A stretch of 64,000 bases of DNA. Source: Pardosa pseudoannulata (lineage: Eukaryota > Arthropoda > Arachnida > Araneae > Lycosidae). Under the pieces are notes generated by a model. It was not told the origin of the DNA and did not search any database. It worked only from the letters and a program-made list of their open reading frames with translations. The stretch lies in assembly GCA_032207245.1 (NCBI GenBank), contig CM063502.1:114520197-114584196 (forward strand). Direction: 5' to 3'. This document shows, piece by piece, positions 13,508-26,381 of this stretch (positions are counted from its first letter, which is position 1; each line of letters opens with the position of its first letter). The translations under genes and the position numbers were made by a program.

Positions 13508-15310
13508 GTTATCCTGGACCAACTCTCTCTTATAATAATAAGATCAAGTTTTTACATAGGAAGTAAAGTTTGTCAACCAAACCGATTCACCATGATAAAG
13601 TGGTTAAGAAATTATATACGATTATGTAAGGCGAATATTTAATCGACAACGTGGTTTCCTCTTTCACAAGAAAGAAAATGCATTTATAGTGTTGCATTGT
13701 TTATTAATAAAACAGATTAATAACATTGACGAAACTGTTCATTTTATCAGTGAATCATATTTTTCACAGTCAAATAGTTTATTTTTATTCAAACAAAAAA
13801 GAGACATACACGGCAATGTTAAATATTTGTTTCATTGCAATGATTTTTTAAATTTTAATAATTATTTTTTGTCTTTCTTTTTAATTATATTCACTCTGAT
13901 TTCAAGATCACGAAAACGTTTCATTCTCGATGTTTTACTTACATTGGGGACTAAAGAGGTCCCCTCTTCATGCTAGGTATTTTCTTCAAAAGCCATAGTA
14001 ATTCAGCTATCCGAATTCTAGTTATTTGGATAGCGAATTATTCAGATTGCCTTAAGAAATATTATAGAAATCCGTAAGCAATCATTTATGAAGCGTATGC
14101 CAGATTTTGTTGCTGTAAAATGAATAACGATAGTGGAATAACTGATTCTGACTTATGTATTCTAGAAATGATATTTTAATTTAATTGCTAAACATATAAA
14201 ATGGAAACAACATTGTTTTAGAGGTCATCAAATTGATACGTTATAAGCAAATTTCGTTTTTTTCCCAAGAAATAATCATTTCTCTTTAACTATGTAACCA
14301 CCCAGACGGGGTCTAATAGAATTTAATTCAGATAACTCAGTCTTTATTCATCTACCGCATGAGATTGGAACAGATGAAACGAAAATGAAGTGTATTTATA
14401 TAGCTGGAAAGGACACGTGACCTCAGATAGACTAGAAAAGAACATTATTGTGAATCACGGTTCTTCATATACAATTGGAAAGTTTTATGTGGGAGTTATT
14501 AATTGAAATGTAGATGAAGTGCATTCTATAGGATTTTCATCAGATCCATGAGGTATTTTAATTAATTTTTGGACGCATTTGTTCGAATAAATGGATGTAT
14601 GCATTATATCTAATTAGTTTATATGTGGCAGACAAAAGAATACAAGTCTGTGTAATGAATAGAGGATAAAAAAATTTTATTCATTCAAAATAATTTCCTC
14701 TTCAGATAATAAGTAAGAAAAATTAATCAGGGGCCACGAGTGTCTGATATCCATTTTTTCTATTAAAGCCGACAACAATAGTACTATTGATAAAGTTCTG
14801 TTTTTTGCTTATCTAATCTTAAGCAGGTTTTATTGTATGTCTATGGGGAAATGACTTTTGTCTCTATCTGTATTACATTATCTTCCTTTTACCTTACAAT
14901 TTTCAATGCTGAACTATATCTCCGTAAACACAGATGGAACATAAAAAATAGTAAAACTGATTGTAAACATTCAAGGTTTTTATGTAGAAAACATTCATGT
15001 GTACTGAAATTTTAACTATTGCGCTGGTTTCATGTGAAAATATTTCCCAATTTTCTTTTACTGTGTCTAGTAAAGCATTTTTAATTAAAAGATATATTAA
15101 CAGGTTAACTGCTTCTCACTCTGATCGGAGATTTCTGTATTTTCCGCCAGTGCCATGCACTTCGGTTGGAGTGGCGTTTCAGTAAAAATATTAATACATC
15201 GTTAATCTAAAACCTCCTAAAGGCAGTTGTGCAGAGAGTGTCATAGATTATTACACAATATAGTAAGTGTGTTGTAACCGTATCCCGACTGAAGCCATCC
15301 AGACCTTACA
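12123..15310. other. Intergenic or upstream intron, no gene confirmed
   Basis: AT-rich with no exon of a recognisable family. If Pvf begins upstream of 20,588, its untranslated and signal-peptide exon(s) could lie here. One hydrophobic reading frame at 14,854-14,920 looks signal-like, but its splice phase does not fit the downstream exon. Confidence 0.45.
13402..13506. repeat. (AAT)n microsatellite
   Basis: Three adjacent AAT/TAA blocks separated by short TTTA-type interruptions. Confidence 0.95.
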
Positions 15311-15628
15311 TTATATAACAGGGGGGGGGGGGGTGCAACCTGCGGCTCACGAGCCATGCGGCTCTTTAAAGGATTATTTGTGACTCTCGATAAATGTACC
15401 CGAGTTTTCTTTTCATTTTTGTGTTATTATATTTAAAAAGATTATTATCGTTCCGTATGTGTTTCAAAATATCTTTTACTGGCAACAAATATGAAATTTG
15501 TACCAGAATTGAAGTATCCTGAATTAAAAAAGGCTGCTTGTCGAATTATTTCAATATTCGGAACAATGTACTTATGTGAATCCTGTTATTCCATTTTAAA
15601 ATTCATGAAATTCAAACACTGATCAGTA

Positions 15629-16167
15629 TTAACCCCTACCGGTAAAATGACGAGTCTAGCTCGTCATTGGTTTTTCATTCCATACCGCACAATGACGAGC
15701 TACACTCGTCATGCGACTAAAGTTACTGATAAATATGATAATTAATTTAGTTTAAAATTTCTAGTGTACTGAATTTAGCAACACTTTTGTTACTTGTGGA
15801 AATCCCAGGTCACTATTACATATTGTTTATTTAAAGTTTCTTGGTACAAGTCACTGCCAAATTGATGAGTCAGAATAAAAGAAAACCTACTAAGAAATGC
15901 CGTGTGTGTTACAAGAATCAAATTAGAAGTGAGACTCCCTGGCGATGTAAACAGTTCAGAATTCCTTTGCACTTTGTTTTGAAAAGTACCACTAGCTTGA
16001 AGACTATTATCTTAATTTTACCGTTTCTGATACTTAACACTATGTAAAATGTGGATTTTAATTAAGAATATGTAAGAATTGTAAAACAAAACAAGTTTTT
16101 TAAATAAAAAATAAATGGTTACTTCACGCACAGTTTTTCATTATTAAATCGTACCGGAAGGGGTTAA
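15629..16167 (+). mobile_element. Non-autonomous piggyBac element, copy 1
   Basis: Bounded by TTAA on both sides, with termini CCCCTACCGGTA and TACCGGAAGGGG forming imperfect inverted repeats. This is the piggyBac signature. Just inside the left end lie two palindromes of the form ATGACGAG-N-CTCGTCAT, candidates for transposase binding. Internal sequence keeps only the transposase C-terminal zinc-finger region. The same internal deletion is present in the inverted copy at 34,988-35,563, so the deleted form itself was mobilised. Confidence 0.85.
15865..16047 (+). pseudogene. piggyBac transposase C-terminal Cys-rich remnant
   Basis: The frame from 15,865 reads MSQNKRKPTKKCRVCYKNQ, then an RCK and PLHF stretch. 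PiggyBac-family transposases end in a cysteine-rich finger of the type CxxC...CxxC...PLC...CF. Here the first CxxC and one later Cys remain, but several expected Cys are replaced. The catalytic DDD domain is missing. It is a relic carried by the non-autonomous element, not a host gene. Confidence 0.65.
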
Positions 16168-16257
16168 CTACCCAACATCTCAAAGAATTACTGAGAAGTG
16201 TTGTCACCAATTATTCACCAAATTTTAAAGAATTATCAAGAGAAGTAAAATAAATGT

Positions 16258-16938
16258 GCTTAATTTTTAATATTTAAATTCAATACACATATTTTGTACT
16301 ATTATTTTATATGGTTTCAACAAATATAATTTCTGTGAAAAAGAAATTTTTTAATACCTTTTTTGCATACCTTTTAAATACGTATTTAATTGCAGCTCGC
16401 GAAAAAATTCAATTTTTGAAAAATGGTTCGGATTATCAAGGAGCTTGGCCACCCATGTTATATAGCAAGTGCATTAATTGGTTTGCGAATGTTTTTTTTT
16501 ATTTTAAAGGGAATACTTTTTACTATTGAAATGGATGGTAAACCAGAGACATCTTGCAATAAAAATAGGCCTTCTGCCTGTAAAACTTAAAAATTAATAT
16601 TGTTTCAAATAATGAAGGTATAAGTTTCCGTGGGCAGCAAAAATAAGTTTTGAGAAAAAACAAACGAAAAAAACAAACTTCAATTTCAATAGAACTGAAG
16701 TTTTTTTCGAGCAGTTTAGTATACAGATGTAAAAATTTAGTTAAAGTTAAATGAGGAATCCAAAAACAAAATAACAAACAAATTAAATTTTCTCTCTGAA
16801 ACTTGGATTCTCTTCTTTGCACCATTCCTCCTACATCGGTAGAAATCTGTCAAAAGTCAGTGGATTTTCCGTATCGTATATAAAACATAAGCACATAATC
16901 AGCGAGTACAGGTGTCAGACGACAATGAGTGTTGATCA
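16258..16938. other. End of the hAT element and flanking intergenic sequence
   Basis: Includes the right end of the first hAT element and AT-rich sequence up to the next hAT insertion. ORFs on either strand here have no recognisable family. Confidence 0.45.
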
Positions 16939-16946
16939 AATAGAGT

Positions 16947-17873
16947 CAGGGTTGGCTTCATTTGCCCAACCCGAAAAAACCCGGGCAGGTTTTTTCAAAA
17001 AAACCCAAGTGGGTTTTTTCAAAATTGGGTTCTCAAAACCTTTATTTAAAATTCCACATATTTAACTAATAATAAATATATTGAATTAAATCTATAATAT
17101 ATATTACATATTTCATCTTTGACAATGATCCTACATCCCAGTTAATAAGAATGTATGATGAAAAAAATAAGAATATTGAAGTATTACATGTGATAAAATT
17201 AATCAAAAAATTGGGAAAAAAATATGTATAACAACTGCAAATAAATAAACATGGGGATAATATATATAATTAATTCTGCTACTTATCATATATAACTTAC
17301 AAATTAACTAAAAAAATATCTTCTGAATGCTTTAATAACACAATACTGCTAATAAATATAGAGCAATAATTTAATACATTTTATTGAAAGAAAAAACTTC
17401 AAATGCAACTATTTCAAAGCCAACTTTTAGTATAAAATAATCACCATTCAAAACTAGTTTTTTTGATGTTAGAAAAATTTTATAATATGAAAAAAATTTA
17501 TTTTAAGATTTCAAAACTTCCTTTAATTCAGACAAAAATTTCTTCTGCATAATTTAAAATTGATTTTTAAATTTTTCAATTTTAAAAAGTGATTAACATT
17601 TTAAATTTATTTTAATCATACAATTATTTATATATCCTGTCCTCTTACATAACAAAAAACCTGAATAGTTTTCAAATCCTCAAAAAAGCACCTAAAACCC
17701 ATTAAAGTATAGTAAAAACCCTGATAAAACCTGAAAAAAGTCCAAAAACCCTGAAAAAAAAAACCGAAAAAAGCCCAAAAACCCTGAAAAAACCCGAAAA
17801 AACCTCAAAAACCCTGAAAAAACCCACTGGGCTGGGTTTTTTCTGAAAAAAACCCGGGTTTTTGGCTACCCTG
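16947..17873. mobile_element. Non-autonomous hAT element with perfect 8-bp target duplication
   Basis: It starts CAGGGTTGGCTTCATTTGCC and ends GGGTTTTTGGCTACCCTG, giving CAGGGTNG-type inverted ends. It is flanked by identical 8-bp repeats AATAGAGT at 16,939-16,946 and 17,874-17,881. The interior is AT-rich and non-coding. Both subterminal regions are made of short CCCTGAAAAAACCCGAAAAA-like repeats, in opposite senses. The phenylalanine-rich ORFs on the minus strand are translations of these repeats. Confidence 0.85.
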
Positions 17874-17965
17874 AATAGAGTAGCAAGTAATATTGACCAA
17901 ATTGCTCTCAGCCATTGCACTACGACAACAGAGCTAGAGTGTAAAATAAGTTAGAGTGCAAAGGG

Positions 17966-19350
17966 TTAAAATTCACTTTTGAAATTTATATTATTTCATT
18001 TTGCTACACAAAATTATATTAAGTGGTGCTCAAAAATATTCATTTTTGGCTGCAAGATTGATATCCTTTTTTTACAACTTTGAGAATGGGACATAAACAT
18101 AAAAAGTTAAAAATGAATTGGAAGTTGAAACACAGAAAGTTATAGAGAGTGGTGTCAGTAGTGATGATGAAAGATCGAAACGTTATACTGATATTGATGT
18201 TTTTTAAGAATACTGATTATTTTAGTAAAACATTAAATTATTCTTAACTTAAATTTATATTAATTCATTTTGCTATACAACATTATATTAAGTGGTCCAC
18301 AAAAATATTCATTTTTGGCTTCGAGTTTGATATCCTAATTTTACAACCGTAAGAATGGGAAATAAATATAAAAAGTTAACCAAAAGTGAACTGGAAGCTG
18401 AAGCACAGTGAGTGATGGAGAACAGTGTCAGTAGTGAAGGCGAAAGTTCGAACGCTATACTGATATTGATTTTTTTAAATGAATACTGTTTTTTTTTAAT
18501 AAAAAATTAAATTATTCTTAATGTAAATTTTTATTAATGCTTTTTGCTATACAACATTATATTAAGTGGTCCGCAAAAATATTCATTTTTGGCTTCGAGT
18601 TTGATATCCTAATTTTACAACCGTAAGAATGGGAAATAAATATAAAAAGTTAACCAAAAGTGAACTGGAAGCTGAAGCACATCAGTGAGTGATGGAGAGC
18701 AATGTCAGTAGTGAAGGCGAAAGTTCGAACGCTATACTGATATTGATTTTTTTACTGTTTTTTTTTAATAAATACTGTTTTTTTTAATAAAAAATTAAAT
18801 TATTCTTAATGTAAATTTTTATTACTGCTTTTTGCTATACAACATTATATTAAATAGTCCGCAAAAATATTAATTTTGATCTGGAAGTTTGATATACTTA
18901 TTTTACAACTATACGAATGGGAAATAAACATAAAAGGTTAACCAAAAGTGAACTGGATGCTGAAACACAGAGAGTGATGGAGAGCAGTGTCAGTAGTGAT
19001 GGCGAAAGATCAAAACGCTATACTGATATTGATGTTTTTTAAATTAATATTGATTTTTTTAATAAAAAATTAAATTATTCTTAACATAAATTTATATTAA
19101 TACTTTTTACTATACAACATTATAGTAAGTGGTGCTCAAAAATATTCATATTTGGCTGCAAGCTTGATATCCCTATTTTACAACTATAAGAATAGGAAAT
19201 AAACATAAAAGGTTAACCAAAAGTGAACTGGAAGCTGAAACACAGAGAGTGATGGAGAGCAGTGTCAGTAGAGATGGCGAAAGTTCGAAACGCTATACTG
19301 ATATTGATGTTTTTTAAATGAATGCTGATTTTTTTAAATAAAAAATTAAA
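17966..19350. repeat. Tandem array of five ~275-bp units, each with a short reading frame
   Basis: Anchored at the shared ATTATATTAAGTGG sequence, the units start near 17,966, 18,230, 18,506, 18,797 and 19,070. The spacing is about 269-288 bp. Each has the same order: AT-rich lead, GGGAAATAAA start region, a ~126-nt coding-like block, then AATAAA-like sequence. Copies 2 and 3 share a TGA in the block, copy 1 has a small deletion, copy 5 has ATA for the start codon, and copy 4 is open. Origin unknown; possibly a duplicated gene or transposon fragment. Confidence 0.85.
18917..19042 (+). CDS. 41-aa open reading frame in satellite unit 4 (hypothetical)
   Basis: This is the only copy in the five-unit array in which the block is open from ATG to TAA. 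The product begins MGNKHKRLTKSELDAETQ and ends KRYTDIDVF. It is charged, rich in Ser, Glu and Lys, with no signal peptide, membrane segment or Cys. Conservation of the block across units is higher than a random ORF would suggest, but the other copies carry stops, a frame change or a lost start, so protein function is doubtful. An acidic/serine-rich N-terminus like this occurs in some piggyBac-type transposases; that link is speculation. It may simply be a fossil exon. Confidence 0.25.
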   Translation: MGNKHKRLTKSELDAETQRVMESSVSSDGERSKRYTDIDVF

Positions 19351-19799
19351 TTATTGCTTGCATAAATCAAAAGTACCTAGTACTTTAATGCTATAAAATT
19401 TTTAAGAAAAAATATTTTGAAAAAAGTATCGGTTCTCATGTAAGCATTAAAGCATAAAGGTTTACCTCTTAGTCCATTCACATTTATACATATTGGTTTA
19501 TAACATGTTTATTAAAAGAAAATGTATGACAGTAAATCTTTTATTCTAAATTTAGTTTAGTACAATAACAATATGTATAGTTTTAATCTCTAGAGTAGAG
19601 AACGGTATTTAATTATTGTGAAAATCGCTGTTTATTGGTTGTTTGATATTTTACTACACATAGTTAAAATATTTTCCGATGCAGCAGGCATATCACATTT
19701 AGCCCCTTTCCCATTTAAAACCGCAGGTAAATAAATTGATCATCTAATTTGGGAGTACTCAAACAAATATACCCATAAGGGGACACAACACATACAAAT

Positions 19800-20545
19800 C
19801 CAAGCTATCTTTAGAAATCAAACTCATGCCCATTGTTCGGAAACGTCCTTTTATTATATGATGAAAAATAACAAAAATATACTGAGTATTACAAAAAGAG
19901 GTAAAAATCAATGTATAATTTGTTATTTGGTTTTACACTTTTTGAGTATTTGAATTTGGAAAATGGATCATAATGTTATATGTGATATTTAAACGAGCTA
20001 TTAACACATTTTTATAGTTTGTTAATTAAGTTGCTAATTTATATACTAAGTATTACGAAAAGGGTAAAAATCAATGTATAATTTGTTATTTGGTTTTACA
20101 CTTTTTTGAGTATTTGAATCTGGAAAATGGGTCATAATGTTAAACGATCTTCAGAAATCAAACTCATGTCCATTGTTCAGAAACGTCCTCTGATTATATA
20201 ATGAAAGATAACAAAAATATACTAAGTATTACAAAAAGGGTAAAAATCAATGTGTAATTTGTTATTTGGTTTTACACTTTTTGAGTATTTGAATTTGGAA
20301 AATGGATCATAATGTTAAGTCATCTTTAGAAATCAAACTCATGTCCATTGTTTGGAAACGTCCTTTGATTATATGATGAAATATAACAAAAATATACTAA
20401 GTATTACAAAAAGGGTAAAAATCAATGTATAATTTGTTATTTGGTTTTACACTTTTGAGTATTTGATTTTGAAAAATGCATCATAATGTTATATGTGATA
20501 TTTAAACAAGCTGATAACACATTTTTTATAGTTTGTAAATTATGT
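19800..20545. repeat. Tandem array, about 175-bp units
   Basis: About four copies of a unit containing AAAGGGTAAAAATCAATGTA and TTGTTATTTGGTTTTACACT, at about 19,890, 20,055, 20,236 and 20,413. A leading TCAAACTCATGTCCATTGTT block is present in most copies. The array ends some 40 bp before the first Pvf exon identified. Confidence 0.9.
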
Positions 20546-20587
20546 TGCCAATTTTTAATTAAAGCTGTACTTTTATTCTTTTTTTAG

Positions 20588-20702
20588 GTTCCAGAAGATT
20601 TTTTAATTCGCTTACAAACAGTTCAAAACTTTAGTCAGTTCCTAAACAGCTGGATAGATCAAGCGGCTGTACAACGAGCTTATCTTTTGCAAGGAGACGA
20701 AA
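20588..20702 (+). CDS. Pvf: Pvf exon A: N-terminal pro-region of PDGF/VEGF-related factor
   Basis: The acceptor is a long T run ending TTTTTTTAG and the donor is GAAA/GTATGA. The exon opens in phase 0 with VPEDFLIRLQTVQNFSQFLN and ends after the first base of a Ser codon. Exon B supplies the other two bases, so the frames join exactly. It encodes about 38 residues predicted to be helical and hydrophilic, between a signal peptide and the growth-factor domain. That matches the usual layout of secreted PDGF/VEGF family members. The exon has no start codon of its own, so at least one upstream exon with the signal peptide is missing from this model. A ~175-bp tandem array lies immediately upstream. 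Confidence 0.8.
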
Positions 20703-21395
20703 GTATGAGATGATTTTGTTTCACTTTGAATATTATTATTGTAAAGTATATAATGTATTTTTTGTATTTCTTTTTCATAAAAATTAATATAGGTTTCATT
20801 TTCACTAGGGATCAATTACTTGAAAAAAAATACTAAGTACAATGATTTTATGCAAATTGTAATTTGATTTACTTATGAAATTAAGCCCTCAAGAATACGT
20901 TAAATAACCTCATGAACTTATTTAATAGATTTATTTAGACACAAAATTCCTCATAAAATCTTCCATTATATTTTATTTTATTCTTATATTGGGTATTATC
21001 CGGTTATTAAGTAAAATGTCTTGGAAGAAATATCTTGCATGATCTTTTTTATAGAACACTTAATTTTTTATATACTGCTATGAATCTGCTTACTTAATCC
21101 CAGTCGTAATGTTGTTACTATTTGGAAATGCTATGTTTCTTCTTTCTATGAAACAAACTAGCTTTATCCAATGAGAAATATTTGTAACGGTTGAGATAGA
21201 AACTAACCTAAACAAACGTTGGTGAAAACGAAAAAAAAAAAAAAAATTACGAAAATGCGTCATAAATGTTATTTAGTCCTCACTATTCTATAGTACAGAA
21301 ATCATAATATGTCCCTAAGTTTAGTGCTTTAAGACTTCTTATTTCATAAATAAAGTAATAAAAGTCATATTTTCTTCGAAAAAAAAATTTGCGGA

Positions 21396-21397
<2 letters not shown>

Positions 21398-21437
<40 letters not shown>
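21398..21437. repeat. (TA)n microsatellite
   Basis: Pure TA tract at one border of the SINE-like repeat that follows. Confidence 0.95.
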
Positions 21438-21440
<3 letters not shown>

Positions 21441-21776
21441 AGGCTTAAAAATGGGGGTTAAGAATTAAGCGAATTATAATAAAAAATAGTTAGAACTCTT
21501 TAACGACAACGTAATAGGAGAAAGACATACCTTCGAACGGAACTATACAGAGTAAGAAAGCTGACGCGGAGGAGTGGAATTTTGCTTAGGTAGTAACGCC
21601 AAAAGAGACAGTTCTGAGAGGGAACTCGGGCTGATAACATCCTCCACGCTTGTCGTGGTAAATTATGAGAACAAAGGATTTCTAAATGGCATAGCCATGG
21701 ACAGAAAGATTACAATAAAGAAGTTTTTATATATGAAATGAAACGTGTCTTCCATGCCTTAACCACTCGTCCATGT

Positions 21777-21779
<3 letters not shown>
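21438..21779 (-). mobile_element. tRNA-derived SINE flanked by (TA)n, copy 1
   Basis: On the minus strand it starts near 21,779 with TGGACGAGTGGTTAAGGC, almost identical to the A-box region of serine/leucine tRNAs. It continues for ~340 bp to a (TA)n tract. An inverted, shorter copy is at 26,015-26,275. A B-box-like GTTCGAAGG lies near 21,530. Both ends abut TA tracts. Confidence 0.75.

Positions 21780-21841
<62 letters not shown>
21780..21841. repeat. (TA)n microsatellite
   Basis: Pure TA tract at the tRNA-like end of the preceding SINE copy. Confidence 0.95.
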
Positions 21842-21844
<3 letters not shown>

Positions 21845-22330
21845 ATCCATTTTTTATAAAACTCCTTCACAAGGAGAAAGTTCAACAGCTAGCATTCATA
21901 AAGTACAAAGATGCAGTCGGGTCTCATATTCAAGAGAACTCAGAAGTCTAATTTAAAACTTTATTTCAGAGCGGCAACACGGCACATCTGTCCTTCTGGA
22001 CAATATACAAAAAAAAGCCACAGAGTTCACTCTGCTCTCACACAAGTACCCAAGAGCGCTGACAACAAGAATTTTCCCACAACAAAAACAGCTTAATAAG
22101 CGAATTGACTGCAATATCAGCAAAACGCGAAAACATGTTCCGCCAACACCTGGGAAACTGCTGTATAGACAGAAAGTTTACAGTTTTATGACAGAAAGGA
22201 ATGTTAAGTGGAAAATACTTCGTTGATTAAACCATTTAGAGGCTGATAAAGATATTTAGATGAATTAAAATGGGAGAGAGGAGGTTTTTGAAGAAATATT
22301 AAAGTTAAATAATTTTGATATATTATATAT

Positions 22331-23700
<1,370 letters not shown>

Positions 23701-24934
23701 GGATGAAAAGAGTATCAGTAAAGAGTTGCTTCTATTATTAATTTGTCAACAAAGAGCTGATGAAAGATAAAAAGGTACTACGAACAAGGCGATTAATGGG
23801 GATGTAGTCACGTCTAATTACTATGCGGCATGGGTTACTTCTCTAGTTGGATTTTTATATGGTATGAAGTTTTATTATAAAAAGGTAGAACTAATAGACT
23901 GAGAGATTTATTAAAATGTACAAATACAGCATAGGATTTTAAGAAAAAAATGAAAGACGGCGATAGATTTCAAGTGGTTTTATTGAATACTTGTCCATGT
24001 TACAGGAGGAAAAAACGGTTTTACGTACCAATATAAACAAATGAAGAATGTAGGTGAGCCATAGGGAAGTTATACGTCTGTACATTCTTGAAAACTCGGT
24101 GACGAAAGCCTCTTCCAAAATACCATTGTTTTCAAAAACCATAATGATCCAAATCGCATAGGCCGAGATCTGGTGAAGGGGTTATCCATGAAGTAGGGAT
24201 TAATTATTAATAATTCTCTAAAAAGTTTGTCTCAACAACGGTTGAACTTGATGCCTTATTAAGGAGGGATATTATTTTGCGGTCGCACCATCATGTGGAG
24301 GTATATGCTTTGTTAAGGTCTGCAATAACGAAATTTTGCAAGTGGTTGTACAAAGAATGTCTTTTACTCATGGGAAAAGTCTGTAAAAAAAGTTACAATT
24401 ATAAACGGTCGCATAAACCGACATTCAGATAGATTATTTTCGGGAAGATCACGTAATTGACAAGAATTTTCTCCAGACATATGCTACAGCTTTACAGTGT
24501 TTACTGTTCCAGTAATATTGAAGGATTCTTGTTAACCTACAGAATTCAAGTGCTGTCTGTCCTCCACTTTAAAATGCGTGTTAGGAACTAATAAATTATA
24601 TTTTAGAGATAAGTTGAAGGGCAATATTTACCACACAGAATAGGTATTTCATTGCTTTTAGTTATCATAGACAAAAATTATATAGTAAATTTAACAGTGT
24701 ATTCTATTATATCAAATGATTCTAAAATATTGCCTAAATATAAAAAACAAACCTTTCTAATATTTTCCCTTTTTTCTTTTAAAATAATTCTAAACGGAAT
24801 AATTTCTTTTTTTTTTTATCTTTTTTAGTAATAGTTTAATCATCTTTAATTAGTTATTATTATAATTAATTGAGTCAAATTGTTTTGAAATATTCTTAAA
24901 TGTACCATGATGTATATCAATTTATATTTGATAA

Positions 24935-25345
24935 TTCAAACAAAGAAAATTGCTGTTATCACGATAAAAAATATGGTATCTAAAGTATTGATAAGGGAAA
25001 CGCTTGTGTTAACTTAAAAAAAAAAAAAAGTAAATTAGTCTTAAAGTGGTTTTTTCCCTTGAAGTATGCTTAGTGAATTATCTACGGGTTTTTCCGTACT
25101 TTCCTTTTTGAGTCTTATCTTTGAATTGTCTTAATATTTAGTAGTAAAAGCAGGTAATATTTATTAAAAAAATTCAAACTGGGGCGAATAATCATGAAAG
25201 AAATACTATCAAAATCGAGAAAAAAATGGTGTCTAAAGTATTGATAAAGAAAAATGTTCTTGTGTTAACATAGAAAAAGAAAGGTAAATTAGTATTAAAG
25301 TACTTTTTCTTCTTAAAGTTTGTTTAGGGAATTATCTAACAACCC
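24935..25345. repeat. Local duplication in Pvf intron 1
   Basis: Copies at about 24,935-25,100 and 25,165-25,345 share TCTAAAGTATTGATAA, TTGTGTTAAC and GTAAATTAGT blocks in the same order. The period is about 240 bp. Confidence 0.8.
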
Positions 25346-26014
25346 TGAACTGGCCTAATTCTATTTTCCTATATCTGGATTGTCTAAACAATTAGTACTT
25401 TGTGGTGTAAATCATGTTATAGCTTCTAATTATATTGATTGAATATGTTATTTTTACTAATAAAATAGAGAAAGAATAAATGAAATAGCAATAGTTTTTT
25501 ATGTACAATATTGACTGAAAATTGCTTGAGACTTTATATTAAAAAATGAAATACACATTAATAAAAAAGCATGAAACTTGTGGTCATAAATTTAGAATAA
25601 AACAACCAATTAATTAGAGCATAAATAAGATAAGAATAGTAGAGATGTGGTTTGAAGCTTAACAAGCTTCTTTCTTAATGGGAGGGAGACAGTTTCTGAA
25701 ATTGAGCTGGAACTTTTTCAATATCTTTATTTACAACGTTCGATAGTTGATTTAAAATTTTAAGCATTGTTCTCTGAAATATAAAGCAAAAAGGAATGAA
25801 ATCTTTGAAAAAAATTTCAGTTTGAGAATGAAATACTATGAAAAAAATACAGAAATGAAACAAAGCACATTGTTTAATTTTTTTCTAAGATTATTTTCTT
25901 ACGTAATTGGAAAGTGAGATTTTAGAGTTCACCTATTCAACAATGCAGGTATGTTGAGCATTTTGTTATGGGAATGCAAAATAGGCAGCCCAAGTTACTT
26001 TATATATATATATA

Positions 26015-26381
<367 letters not shown>

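Larger units (their letters stand above)
15491..16253 (+). pseudogene. hAT transposase C-terminal (dimerisation) fragment, interrupted
   Basis: The frame from 15,491 encodes KYPELKKAACRIISIFGT and then a YLCE-type motif, the usual signature of the hAT C-terminal dimerisation region (family knowledge). It stops at a TGA at about 15,620, where related proteins usually have Arg, so a CGA-to-TGA change is likely. The frame is cut at TTAA (15,629). Reading resumes after the second TTAA (16,164-16,167) in the same frame with TTQHLKELLRSVVTNYSPNF and ends at TAA 16,251-16,253. The insertion was therefore precise at the TTAA. The N-terminal and catalytic parts are absent, so this cannot encode an active transposase. 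Confidence 0.8.
15319..16457 (+). mobile_element. Internally deleted hAT transposon, split by a piggyBac element
   Basis: The left end begins CAGGG (expanded to 13 G) then TGCAACCTGCGGCTC. The right end is GGAGCTTGGCCACCCATG, an imperfect inverted counterpart. The element is flanked by an 8-bp target duplication, TTATATAA (15,311-15,318) and TTATATAG (16,458-16,465), 7 of 8 identical, the size expected for hAT. Inside is only the C-terminal part of a hAT transposase. A 539-bp TTAA-bounded element (15,629-16,167) lies within that coding remnant, so it inserted after the hAT element. Without the insert the hAT remnant is about 600 bp. Confidence 0.85.

Noticed and set aside
14854..14920. Hydrophobic reading frame beginning MTFVSICITLSSFYL as a Pvf signal-peptide exon
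   Set aside because: The nearest GT donor leaves phase 1, while exon A needs phase 0. The alternative frame of exon A hits a stop, and nothing else supports the exon.
17702..17920. 72-codon minus-strand ORF rich in Phe and Gly
   Set aside because: It is a translation of CCCTGAAAAAACCC repeats at the end of the hAT element at 16,947-17,873.
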